NCBI GenBank assembly: GCA_012961725.1
Contig: DTYU01000109.1
Coordinates: forward strand, 1 to 23,597
Direction of reading: 5' to 3'
DNA from: Desulfotomaculum sp.
GTDB taxonomy: Bacteria; Bacillota; Desulfotomaculia; Desulfotomaculales; Ammonificaceae
DNA: 23,597 nt
Shown piece after piece: positions 14,796-22,006 of the stretch; the stretch's first letter is position 1, and every line of letters starts with the position of its first letter. The position numbers and the translations under genes were made by a program. The notes under the pieces were generated by a model that saw only the letters and a program-made list of their open reading frames with translations, was not told the origin of the DNA and made no database searches.

Positions 14796-15483
14796 GACTA
14801 TGGCGCTCTTTGACCCTTACGCTGCCGAATACGACGCGTGGTTCAACACGCCTAAGGGGCGGTTGGCCTGGCAGTTTGAGCTGAGAATGCTCTTGGGGGC
14901 GCTCAAGCCCTGCCGTGGCGAGCGGATCCTCGATGCGGGCTGCGGTACGGGAAGGCTTGCCCAGGAGCTTGCAGCCCGGGGCGCAGAAGTGACCGGGGTG
15001 GACGTTTCGCCGGCCATGTTGGAGATAGCCCGGAAAAAGATGCAGGGTAAAAAGGCTGTCTTTCTCCGGGCCGATGTGACTGTACTGCCTTTTGCCCCGG
15101 CGAGCTTTGACGCGGCAGTATGCTTTACGGTGTTAGAATTCATCCCGGAGCCGGAGGAGGCGCTGCGCGAGTTGTGGCGCGTAATCAGGCCCGGCGGACG
15201 GATGGTGATCGGCGTACTTAACCGTTTAAGCCCTTGGGCGGCGGCACGGAAAGGGCGCGGCGTATTCGCTTCGGCGCGGTTCTATTCCCCTGGGGAGATG
15301 CGGCGGTTGATCCTGTCAACAATACCGGCTCCGCGCGGACGGCTTCAACAGACGGCAGCCGTGTACTTCCCCCCGCGGCTCAAAGGCGGGCTGCTGTGGG
15401 GTGCCGGCCTTTTTGAGCTTGCGGGCCGCCTGATCGCCCGACCGTTCGGGGCGGTAGTGGTTTTTCGGGTAGATAAACCGTAA
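14767..15483 (+). CDS. Class I SAM-dependent methyltransferase
   Basis: The 238-aa product has a Rossmann-type methyltransferase fold: motif I ILDAGCGTGRLAQEL near residues 54-68, acidic VDVSPAMLE that contacts the ribose, RADVTVLPF, and post-motif FDAAVCFTVLEFIPEPEEAL followed by RVIRPGGRMVIGVLN. Its substrate is not identifiable; UbiE-like methylases of this type act on small molecules or lipids. ATG 14767 has GGAG seven bases upstream and overlaps the rodA end by 29 bases; ATG 14800, four bases after the rodA stop, gives a more family-like N-terminus (MALFDPYAAEYDAWF) but lacks a clear ribosome site. In either case it is translationally coupled to rodA. Confidence 0.88.
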   Translation: MQGGKRFCSETMALFDPYAAEYDAWFNTPKGRLAWQFELRMLLGALKPCRGERILDAGCGTGRLAQELAARGAEVTGVDVSPAMLEIARKKMQGKKAVFLRADVTVLPFAPASFDAAVCFTVLEFIPEPEEALRELWRVIRPGGRMVIGVLNRLSPWAAARKGRGVFASARFYSPGEMRRLILSTIPAPRGRLQQTAAVYFPPRLKGGLLWGAGLFELAGRLIARPFGAVVVFRVDKP

Positions 15484-15510
15484 AAATTTCGGGGACACAA
15501 TACTAAATTT
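15484..15510 (-). repeat. GTGTCCCC-core intergenic element, copy 2 (inverted)
   Basis: Read on the minus strand it gives AAATTTAGTATTGTGTCCCC followed by GAAATTT. It begins one base after the methyltransferase stop codon and is the reverse orientation of the copies before eno and gltX. Confidence 0.7.
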
Positions 15511-15560
15511 CTAAGAGAACAATTTTCATTCTGGCGAGGATAAATCATCGTGAACGACTT

Positions 15561-15590
15561 CTCTTCACAAAAGAGGCCGAAAGGTCTCTT
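15561..15590 (+). other. Competing hairpins downstream of the methyltransferase gene
   Basis: AAGAGGCC (15571-15578) pairs with GGTCTCTT (15583-15590) around a GAAA tetraloop (one G-U pair). The same AAGAG can instead pair with CTCTT at 15561-15565. A run of six T follows about 30 bases later. This could be a terminator or attenuator-like structure; no known riboswitch class was recognised. Confidence 0.4.
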
Positions 15591-15775
15591 CTATTTCCAC
15601 GGGTCAAAGGAAGCATATTTTTTATTACTGCCCCGTAAGCATTTAAGTGAGACAGGCTTCTCCTGGAAGCGAGCAAATGAGAAGTGAGTAGGGGTCGCGT
15701 CGAACGCAGAAGGCAGAACGGACTTCAGAGGGCTATCAGTATGAGCTTGAACGTCTATTTTTCAAGGAGTTTTGC

Positions 15776-15901
15776 ATGGGAACGTTCGTTCCCTCCATAA
15801 AGCATGAGAATGTGGCCTTTCTGCCAGTTATCCCACGGCGCGCAGTGCTCCGTGTAACAGTAGCGACATCGGCTTGGTTCGGAGCGAACCACGGATTTTA
15901 G
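15776..15901 (+). CDS. Doubtful 41-aa reading frame in repeat region
   Basis: ATG 15776 follows AAGGAG at six bases, a strong ribosome site, and the frame ends at TAG 15901 inside repeat sequence. The product starts MGTFVPSIKHENVAF and resembles nothing I know. The start codon overlaps the palindrome GGGAACG-TT-CGTTCCC. The leader resembles that of spoIVFA, so it may be a copied leader in front of a decayed gene. I consider it more likely non-coding than coding. Confidence 0.2.
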   Translation: MGTFVPSIKHENVAFLPVIPRRAVLRVTVATSAWFGANHGF

Positions 15902-16010
15902 AGGTCGGAGGCAGGAGGTCGGAAGTCGGAAATATATGGAAGGGATTCGCAAGGCGAATTCCTACAAGAGTTCAAACCTCCGACTTCTAACTTCCCACTT
16001 CTAAATCGGG
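15893..16010. repeat. Imperfect inverted repeat built of heptads around a central hairpin
   Basis: The left arm has four heptads (GAGGTCG, GAGGCAG, GAGGTCG, GAAGTCG at 15901-15928); the right arm has four of opposite sense (ACCTCCG, ACTTCTA, ACTTCCC, ACTTCTA at 15976-16003). Between them, GGATTCGC (15943-15950) faces GCGAATTCC (15954-15962) across AAG. The whole could fold into a long imperfect hairpin. Confidence 0.65.
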
Positions 16011-16096
16011 CGGCACTCCGCAGAGCGCGCCTTGGGGATAACGGCAGCGGCCTTGCTTTATAGTTGGACTGATGACTTGTTTTCGGAGGAGACCCA

Positions 16097-16117
16097 ACCT
16101 TGAGCCTTGAACCTTGA
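16097..16117 (+). repeat. Heptamer array CCTTGAR, three units, before spoIVFA
   Basis: CCTTGAG, CCTTGAA, CCTTGAA follow one another without gaps, about 50 bases before the spoIVFA start. They resemble the TTTGAAC-type units before gap, pgk and tpiA. Confidence 0.6.
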
Positions 16118-16167
16118 ACTGACCCCAAAGGTCTTTCAGTATAAGTTATTTTCAAGGAGGGATCGCT

Positions 16168-16866
16168 TTGGCGGGACTGAATGAATGGCCCCGGGTACAG
16201 CCGCAAAAGACGGGTGGGGGCAGGCGTCTGTTATACCAGATTGCGGTAGCTCTCTCCATTTTTTTGGTGTTGATGGGCCTAAGAGAAGTCGGCGGCCCGT
16301 TCGGACCAAAAGTGGACAGGGGGCTGCGCACGGTATTGACCACTGAGTGGAACTACCAGCCTGTTTTGGAAAGGGTAGTCAGGCACGGACTACAGGCTGT
16401 GGGCGGAGACTTTTCCTTCCTTGGCGAGCCCGCAAAACCGGTCGCTGGGCCTGCGCCCGGAGAGCCGTTCTGCCTACCGGTATCGGGCAGAGTGATCCGC
16501 GGGTACGGCTGGAGCAAGGATCCGGTCAGCAACTTAGAGCAGTTTCATCCCGGAATAGACATCGAGGCTCCCGCCGGTGCGCCGGTTAAGGCGGTAGCGG
16601 ACGGGGAGGTGGCGAAAATTGGTACGGATCCCGCGCTCGGGAGCTACATCCTGATAGAGCACGGGGGAGGCAACGCAACCCTCTATGCACAGCTCGGCGA
16701 AGTTGCGGTGTCGCTTGGTCAGCAGGTAGTAGCGGGTGAGGTCATCGGCGGCGTTGGCGAGAAAGGCGATATCGCCGGGAGCGGGCTGCACTTTGAGTAC
16801 CGTGAAGAAGGCAGGCCGGTTGATCCGTTGGCTAAGGTGACCCTTTTTAAGGGGAGCGAACGGTAG
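16168..16866 (+). CDS. spoIVFA: SpoIVFA-like membrane protein with degenerate M23 (LytM) domain
   Basis: The 232-aa product has a short cytoplasmic N-terminus, one membrane segment at about residues 21-38, a linker, and a LytM/M23 domain from about 100 to 225. Its partner SpoIVFB is encoded directly downstream with a one-base overlap, which identifies it as SpoIVFA, the anchor and inhibitor of the pro-sigma-K protease in the outer forespore membrane. In the LytM domain zinc ligands H127 and D131 (FHPGIDIEAP) and H208 (GLHFEYRE) remain, but the two catalytic His positions of active M23 enzymes are Q175 (LYAQL) and G206, so hydrolase activity is not expected. TTG 16168 follows AAGGAGG at seven bases. 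Upstream lies a leader carrying heptad repeats. Confidence 0.88.
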   Translation: MAGLNEWPRVQPQKTGGGRRLLYQIAVALSIFLVLMGLREVGGPFGPKVDRGLRTVLTTEWNYQPVLERVVRHGLQAVGGDFSFLGEPAKPVAGPAPGEPFCLPVSGRVIRGYGWSKDPVSNLEQFHPGIDIEAPAGAPVKAVADGEVAKIGTDPALGSYILIEHGGGNATLYAQLGEVAVSLGQQVVAGEVIGGVGEKGDIAGSGLHFEYREEGRPVDPLAKVTLFKGSER

Positions 16867-17747
16867 TGGGGGTACCCTCGAGTCGAGCGGCGTTCCGGGT
16901 TCACCCGCTCTTTCTTGCGCTTCTAATGCTCTGCTTTGCAGCAGGAGTGTTTGACAGGGCGGTAGCGGCCTTCGGTGCCGTCTTGCTGCATGAACTTGGA
17001 CATGTTGCGGCGGCGCATAGTGTAGGGGCTAAAGTATCAAGAATCGAGCTTTTCCCGTTCGGCGGCGTGGCCCGCCTAGAAGGAATGGGGACTTTGAGCC
17101 CCCTGCAAGAAATCACGGTGGCGCTGGCGGGGCCGCTGACAAGCCTCGCTTTGTTTTGTGTGGGACTCGGCTTCATGCACTTCGGTTACCTCACAAGCGG
17201 GACAGGCCAGTTCTTCTTAACCGCTAACCTTATGTTAGCTGTATTCAACCTTCTTCCCGGACTCCCCCTCGACGGCGGGAGGATCCTGCGCGCCTGGCTT
17301 GCTGGGAAGCAGGGGTGGGGTGCTGGGACCCTCGCCGCGGCCACGGCGGGACAGTTTATCGGGCTGGCGACTATCGCCTTAGGGGTGTTAGGACCGGTTT
17401 TGGGACGGTGGGGTCTCGACGCGGCAGCGCTCGGATTCTTTATCTTCTATGCGGCCACCCGGGAGAAGAGATACATACCGTATCTTTTTGTCCAGCATTT
17501 GGCGGCGAAAGAGCAAGAGCTTCTCAGCAGGCAGGTGCTGCCGGGGTCTGTATTGGTTGCTACGAAGAATGCACGCCTGCTGCAGGTGGCACGGCTTTTT
17601 CACCCCGGCCGTTTTCATCTCATAGCGGTGATAAACGCAGGGAGTGGAGAATACAGGCTGTTGAGCGAGAGGGAGGTGGTCGAAGCGCTGACGACCTCGT
17701 CTGCCGGAGCCAGCATCGGAAACCTGATCAACGAGCGGGAGAACTGA
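16866..17747 (+). CDS. spoIVFB: SpoIVFB intramembrane metalloprotease (M50B)
   Basis: The 293-aa product is a site-2-protease family enzyme that cleaves pro-sigma-K within the membrane late in sporulation. The zinc motif HELGH has H42, E43 and H46, and D136 in NLLPGLPLDGGRIL supplies the third ligand; all are one residue from the B. subtilis positions (43, 44, 47, 137). FPFGGVARLEG follows the first motif as in the family. About six membrane segments cover residues 14-200, and a C-terminal CBS-like domain with VLVATKNARLLQVARLF and the end of LLSEREVVEAL follows, as in Bacillus, where it senses ATP. GTG 16866 shares its G with the TAG of spoIVFA; GGGGAG lies nine bases upstream. Translational coupling to spoIVFA is very likely. 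Confidence 0.94.
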   Translation: MGVPSSRAAFRVHPLFLALLMLCFAAGVFDRAVAAFGAVLLHELGHVAAAHSVGAKVSRIELFPFGGVARLEGMGTLSPLQEITVALAGPLTSLALFCVGLGFMHFGYLTSGTGQFFLTANLMLAVFNLLPGLPLDGGRILRAWLAGKQGWGAGTLAAATAGQFIGLATIALGVLGPVLGRWGLDAAALGFFIFYAATREKRYIPYLFVQHLAAKEQELLSRQVLPGSVLVATKNARLLQVARLFHPGRFHLIAVINAGSGEYRLLSEREVVEALTTSSAGASIGNLINEREN

Positions 17748-17995
17748 GATCGTGGTTGCAGTTAGGGCCTTCATTTCTGTTATAAAGGAGTTTTCCATGG
17801 TCCCAGCGGGTTGGCCTTCTTTACAAGAATCTGTTACCATAAAAAGAAAACCGTCCTTAAAGGCAGGGATTTTTGTGAACAGGCAAGAATAGTGAATGAC
17901 ATGTAAATGAAGGAGATAATCTGTTCATAGTTTTGGTTGCGGCTTAATCCCCCTATTCCAGCCAGCCAAGGCTATCAAGCCGATGGGAGGATAAC

Positions 17996-19855
17996 GTGCT
18001 GCAGATCGAACACCTGCTCCAGCAGGTGCAAAAACCTGGGCGCTATACCGGCGGTGAGTATAACTCCGTAAGAAAAAACTGGGACGAAGCAGCGGTAAAG
18101 GTGGCCTTTGCCTTTCCCGACGTTTACGAGATAGGCATGTCCCATCTCGGCCTGCAGATTCTTTATCACACGGTTAACGAGCGGCGGGATGTATTGATGG
18201 AGCGGGTCTTTGCTCCCTGGCCGGACATGGAGGCCCTCCTGCGGAAGGAGGGCGTCCCGCTCTTCAGTCTCGAGTCGCGCAGGCCGGTCAAGGAGTTCGA
18301 TATCCTTGCCTTTACGCTGCAATACGAACTGACCTATACAAACGTCCTTAACATGATGGAGCTTGCCGGGGTTACCCTTCTTGCCGCTGAGCGCGGCGAG
18401 GGGGAGCCGGTGGTCATTGCAGGCGGTCCCTGTGCCTTCAACCCGGAACCGCTCGCCGCCTTCTTCGACCTCTTTGTGGTCGGTGAGGGAGAAGAGGTCG
18501 TCCACGAACTGCTTGAGGCTTTCATCAGGGCTAAGCGGGAGGGGAAGGACCGTGAGGGGTTCCTGCGCGATGCGGCCGGGATCGCAGGGGTTTATGTACC
18601 GGGCTTTTATGCCGTAGATTATTTTAGTGACGGCCGGGTTATTGGCATCCGGCCGGTTGTACCCGGCATTCCCGAAAGGATAACAAAGCGCGTCGTAAGC
18701 AACTTAGACGCGGCACCATTCCCGGTTCGCCCGATCGTCCCGTGGCTCGAGGCGGTGCACGACAGAGGGATGGTCGAGGTCTTCCGCGGCTGCACCCGGG
18801 GATGCCGCTTCTGCCAGGCGGGAATCATCTACCGGCCGGTCAGGGAGAAAAGCCTGGAGAGGCTTCTGTTGCAAGGGCGGGAGTTGGCGCGGAACACCGG
18901 GTTCGATGAGATTTCGCTGTGCTCGCTCAGTTCTGTTGACTACTCGCAGCTTCAGCCCCTGGTCGACCGGCTTACAGGTGCCCTTAAGCCGGAGCGGGTG
19001 AGCGTTTCTTTACCGTCGCTGCGGATCGATACCTTTGCGGTGGAGATTGCGCAGCGCCTTCAAGAGGTGCGGAAGGGCACGCTTACCTTTGCTCCGGAGG
19101 CGGGGACGCAGCGGTTGCGCAACGTGATCAATAAAGACGTGACGGAGGAAGACCTGTTAAAGAGCATGGAAGGGGCCTTCACGTCCGGGTGGCTGCGCGT
19201 CAAGCTGTACTTCATGATCGGACTGCCGACGGAGACCGAGGAAGACCTTGACGGGATCGCCAGACTGGCGGCGGCCGTGCTAAAGGCGGGAGAGAGGTGC
19301 GGTGTGCCCAAGGGCCGGCTCCGGGTGACCGTAAGCACGGCCTGCTTTGTGCCAAAGGCGCACACTCCCTTCCAGTGGGAGCCTCAGATCACGCGCGCGG
19401 GGCTGCGTGAAAGGATAGGGTACCTGAGGCGTAAGCTTTCGGACCGGCGGATCCACTTCGACTGGCATGACCCTGAAATGAGCTTCATCGAAGCGGTCTT
19501 CGCCCGTGGCGACCGGAGGCTCGGCGCGGCGCTTCTTTCCGCGCAAAGGCTGGGCTGTCGGTTCGACGGCTGGCGGGAGCATTTCGATTTCGCAAGGTGG
19601 CAGCGGGCCTTGGAAGAAAGCGGTCTTAAACCAGAGGAATATGCGTGTCGGCGGTACCGTTACGACGAGGTGCTGCCGTGGGACCACATCGACACCGGTG
19701 TCAGCCGGGAGTTTTTGATTCAGGAGCACGCGCGGGCCTTCTTAGGGGAGGTTACGCCGGACTGCCGCCGGGAGGAATGCATCGCCTGCGGCGTTTGCCC
19801 CGCGCTCGGCGTGGTGCCGGAAATAATGCAGGGGGAGATGCGTGTTCCGCTATAG
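17996..19855 (+). CDS. Radical SAM protein, TIGR03960 family
   Basis: The 619-aa product belongs to a radical SAM family of unknown function (TIGR03960 type). An N-terminal cobalamin-binding-like region (VAFAFPDVYEIGMSHLGLQIL, later VVIAGGPCAFNPEPLAAFFDLFVVGEGE, read in two parts) precedes the radical SAM core with C266, C270, C273 in the CxxxCxxC motif GCTRGCRFCQAG. TFAPEAGTQRLR and YFMIGLPTETEED are typical core segments. Near the C-terminus C590, C595, C598 and C601 form a possible second metal site. GTG 17996 follows GGGAGG at five bases. It overlaps the next gene by 14 bases; the two are fused in some genomes, so they should act together. RNase G follows, suggesting an RNA or ribosome-linked role, but substrate is unknown. 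The 248-base spacer upstream has no clear promoter. Confidence 0.9.
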   Translation: MLQIEHLLQQVQKPGRYTGGEYNSVRKNWDEAAVKVAFAFPDVYEIGMSHLGLQILYHTVNERRDVLMERVFAPWPDMEALLRKEGVPLFSLESRRPVKEFDILAFTLQYELTYTNVLNMMELAGVTLLAAERGEGEPVVIAGGPCAFNPEPLAAFFDLFVVGEGEEVVHELLEAFIRAKREGKDREGFLRDAAGIAGVYVPGFYAVDYFSDGRVIGIRPVVPGIPERITKRVVSNLDAAPFPVRPIVPWLEAVHDRGMVEVFRGCTRGCRFCQAGIIYRPVREKSLERLLLQGRELARNTGFDEISLCSLSSVDYSQLQPLVDRLTGALKPERVSVSLPSLRIDTFAVEIAQRLQEVRKGTLTFAPEAGTQRLRNVINKDVTEEDLLKSMEGAFTSGWLRVKLYFMIGLPTETEEDLDGIARLAAAVLKAGERCGVPKGRLRVTVSTACFVPKAHTPFQWEPQITRAGLRERIGYLRRKLSDRRIHFDWHDPEMSFIEAVFARGDRRLGAALLSAQRLGCRFDGWREHFDFARWQRALEESGLKPEEYACRRYRYDEVLPWDHIDTGVSREFLIQEHARAFLGEVTPDCRREECIACGVCPALGVVPEIMQGEMRVPL

Positions 19856-20531
19856 GATCGCTTTTCGCAAGGAAGGGCCGGCTCGCTGGATCGGCCACCT
19901 GGACCTCATGCGTGCTCTCGAGCGTGCCTTCCGCAGGGCGGAGCTGCCTCTCTGCTACTCTGAGGGCTTCAACCCCCGCCCGAGGTTCGTCTTCGCGCTG
20001 CCCTTGCCTGTGGGTACAGTGGGTCTTAGGGAACTGGCAGACTTTTACCTGCGGGTACCAGCCAACCCTGAGGGTGTAAAGGCACGGCTTGCCACGGTGC
20101 TGCCCGAAGGGTTGAGCATATTGGCGGTAAAGAGGATCCCGCGGGATGCACCGAACCTTATGGCGGCAGTTGGCATGGCCTCATACCGGGCCGAGGGAGA
20201 ACTCACCCATGCCGTGACAGCAGGACAGGTGGCGGAGGCGGTTGACGCCGTTTTGGCAGCGAAAGAGATTAAATGCACCCGCAATGGAAAGGGAGGCGCA
20301 AAGGAGAAGGATATCAGGCCGGGGATTTTTGGCCTGCAAGCCTCAGTCACGGAGAAGATCCTTACAATCAACATGAGGGTCCGGGCCGGGCAGCAGGGCA
20401 ACATTCGTCCTGCGGAGGTGGTAGATGCGTTCTTGAGACTCGGCGGTTTGCCGGGTAGCCCGCGCAACTTCGTTTATTACCATACCGGGCTTTTTATGGT
20501 CACGGACGGACGCGCGGCAAGTTTAGGTTAG
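19842..20531 (+). CDS. Radical SAM-linked protein, TIGR03936/DUF2344
   Basis: The 229-aa product is the regular partner of TIGR03960 radical SAM proteins. The conserved start is visible: YRIAFRKEGPARWIGHLDLMRALERAFRR, in two halves around residue 18, then YSEGFNPRPRFVFALPLPVG near residues 40-59. It is soluble, with no membrane segment. Function is not established. GTG 19842 lies inside the 3' end of the radical SAM gene and follows GGGGGAG, so translation is coupled. The C-terminal half is more variable, ending with PRNFVYYHTGLF and a short tail. Ribonuclease G starts 25 bases after its stop, so a three-gene operon is probable. Confidence 0.88.
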   Translation: MFRYRIAFRKEGPARWIGHLDLMRALERAFRRAELPLCYSEGFNPRPRFVFALPLPVGTVGLRELADFYLRVPANPEGVKARLATVLPEGLSILAVKRIPRDAPNLMAAVGMASYRAEGELTHAVTAGQVAEAVDAVLAAKEIKCTRNGKGGAKEKDIRPGIFGLQASVTEKILTINMRVRAGQQGNIRPAEVVDAFLRLGGLPGSPRNFVYYHTGLFMVTDGRAASLG

Positions 20532-20556
20532 ATGCAATATTACGGGAGCGGAAAAG

Positions 20557-21804
20557 ATGAGAAGGGAGATAATTATTTCTACAGCAGGTGGGCGCACAAG
20601 GGTGGCGGTTCTTGAGGATCATATACCGGTCGAGGTCTACTTTGAGCCCCCCGGAGCTGAACTGGTGGGCAGCGTTTTTAAGGGAAAGGTGGAAAATGTA
20701 CTTCCGGGCATTGAAGCGGCATTTGTTGATATCGGGCTTGAAAAGAACGCGTTTCTGTACGTTCATGATGCTCGTGCGGCGGCACTGGACCGGGGCCGCA
20801 AACTGAAAATCAAGGAGATACTGCGGCCGGGGCAGGAAGTAATAGTACAGGTGGTAAAAGGACCTTTGGGCAGGAAAGGGCCGCGGGTTACAACGCAGAT
20901 TACCCTTCCGGGGCGGCACCTTGTTTTAGCGACGGCGATGCAGCATACCGGAGTCTCACGGCGGATCAGCTCTTCCGCGGAACGTGAACGGCTGAAGCGG
21001 CTCAGTACCGGCCTGCGCCCCACCGGGATGGGGTTGATCATCCGGACGGCGGCGGCGGGAGCCGACGAAGCGGAGTTGCAACATGACCTCGAGGTCCTCC
21101 TCAAAAGGTGGGAGGAGATCCGGCAAAAGGCGCGTGCGCCGGGCCCGCGGTTGCTGTACAAAGATGTCGACCTTTTACCCCGGATCTTGAGAGATTTTTT
21201 TACCGCCGATGTCCACCGTTTGATCGTCGATTCGCTGGAGCTTAAGGATCAAGTGCTTGAAATCATGAATGAATTAGCACCGGATCTGAAAGACCGTGTC
21301 CACTTAGAAAACGGGCGGGACCTGATGAAGGTGTACGGGGTCGAACAGGAGGTCGAGCGGGCACTAAAACGCCGTACCTGGCTGAAGTCCGGCGGGTATA
21401 TCGTTTTTGACCAGACAGAGGCTTTTACCGCCATAGATGTGAACACAGGAAAGTATGTAGGCTCGCAAAGCCTTGAGAAAACGGTGGTGAGAACCAACCT
21501 CGAAGCAGTCCGGGAAATAGCCCGTCAGTTGAGGCTTAGAAACATAGGCGGCATTATCATCATCGACTTTATCGATATGGTTGAGGAGAAGCACCGCCAG
21601 GAGGTACTGACCGCCTTAGAGGAGGCGCTTAAGCGGGACAGGGTGCGTTCCCACATCCTCGGTATCACAAGGCTGGGTTTGGTCGAGCTTACGCGGAAAA
21701 AGACCCACCCGAGCCTTGCGGAGATGTTATTGAAACCCTGTCCTTATTGTGAGGGGACAGGCCGGGTTCCTTTTGAGGACGAAGAGGATGATTCTTTACA
21801 TTAG
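20557..21804 (+). CDS. rng: Ribonuclease G (RNase E/G family)
   Basis: The 415-aa product is a short RNase E/G, an endonuclease that cuts single-stranded AU-rich RNA and matures rRNA in other bacteria. An S1 RNA-binding domain lies near residues 35-115 (GSVFKGKVENVLPGIEAAF, DIGLEKNAFLYVHD), the DNase-I-like catalytic domain holds D294 (AIDVNTGKYVG) and D337 (IIIIDFIDM), spaced 43 residues as in E. coli RNase E, and the Zn-link cysteines C395 and C398 lie in CPYCEGTGR. The long scaffold tail of enterobacterial RNase E is absent, as usual in this group. ATG 20557 follows GGGAGCGG. In related genomes the gene usually precedes rplU-ysxB-rpmA; here gltX follows after a repeat-bearing spacer. Confidence 0.95.
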   Translation: MRREIIISTAGGRTRVAVLEDHIPVEVYFEPPGAELVGSVFKGKVENVLPGIEAAFVDIGLEKNAFLYVHDARAAALDRGRKLKIKEILRPGQEVIVQVVKGPLGRKGPRVTTQITLPGRHLVLATAMQHTGVSRRISSSAERERLKRLSTGLRPTGMGLIIRTAAAGADEAELQHDLEVLLKRWEEIRQKARAPGPRLLYKDVDLLPRILRDFFTADVHRLIVDSLELKDQVLEIMNELAPDLKDRVHLENGRDLMKVYGVEQEVERALKRRTWLKSGGYIVFDQTEAFTAIDVNTGKYVGSQSLEKTVVRTNLEAVREIARQLRLRNIGGIIIIDFIDMVEEKHRQEVLTALEEALKRDRVRSHILGITRLGLVELTRKKTHPSLAEMLLKPCPYCEGTGRVPFEDEEDDSLH

Positions 21805-21927
21805 CCTGCGGCCTGTTTTGCTGCTGACCTCACACCTGCGCCGTGTTGCATTAGTGGCACTGCTCAGACCGCGTCCCGAGTCGGCAACGCCACCGGCCTT
21901 GATTTAGAGTCTCACTGTGGACTCGTG

Positions 21928-21956
21928 AGGATAATTTTATAGTGTCCCCCTAATTT
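21928..21956 (+). repeat. GTGTCCCC-core intergenic element, copy 3
   Basis: AGGATAATTTTATAGTGTCC plus CCCTAATTT lies 50 bases before the gltX frame, same orientation as the copy before eno. A small hairpin with arms GAGTC (21907-21911) and GACTC (21920-21924) stands just before it. Confidence 0.7.
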
Positions 21957-22006
21957 TTGGCCGCGCCGGTCGAAAGAAAGCATTACTCATACGGAGGTGT
22001 ACTGCC

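Larger units (their letters stand above)
15484..16167. other. 684-base repeat-rich spacer without a confident gene
   Basis: From left to right it holds: an inverted GTGTCCCC-core element (15484-15510), two competing hairpins (15561-15590) with T6 at about 15620, short heptad repeats (15679-15692 and 15705-15718), a doubtful 41-codon frame (15776-15901) whose start overlaps a palindrome, a 14-mer shared with the gap leader (15883-15896), a long imperfect inverted repeat (15893-16010), three CCTTGAA-type heptamers (16097-16117) and the spoIVFA leader. No protein homologous to a known family was recognised on either strand. Confidence 0.6.

Noticed and set aside
15755..15952. Minus-strand 65-codon frame in the repeat spacer
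   Set aside because: It begins inside the inverted repeat, has no convincing ribosome site and no recognisable family.
17797..17892. 31-codon frame with AAGGAG ribosome site between spoIVFB and the radical SAM gene
   Set aside because: Short, low-complexity tail, no recognisable family; the spacer looks like leader sequence.
21805..22006. T-box or other riboswitch ahead of gltX
   Set aside because: No T-box signature, no terminator/antiterminator pair; the spacer has only a small hairpin and the dispersed element.
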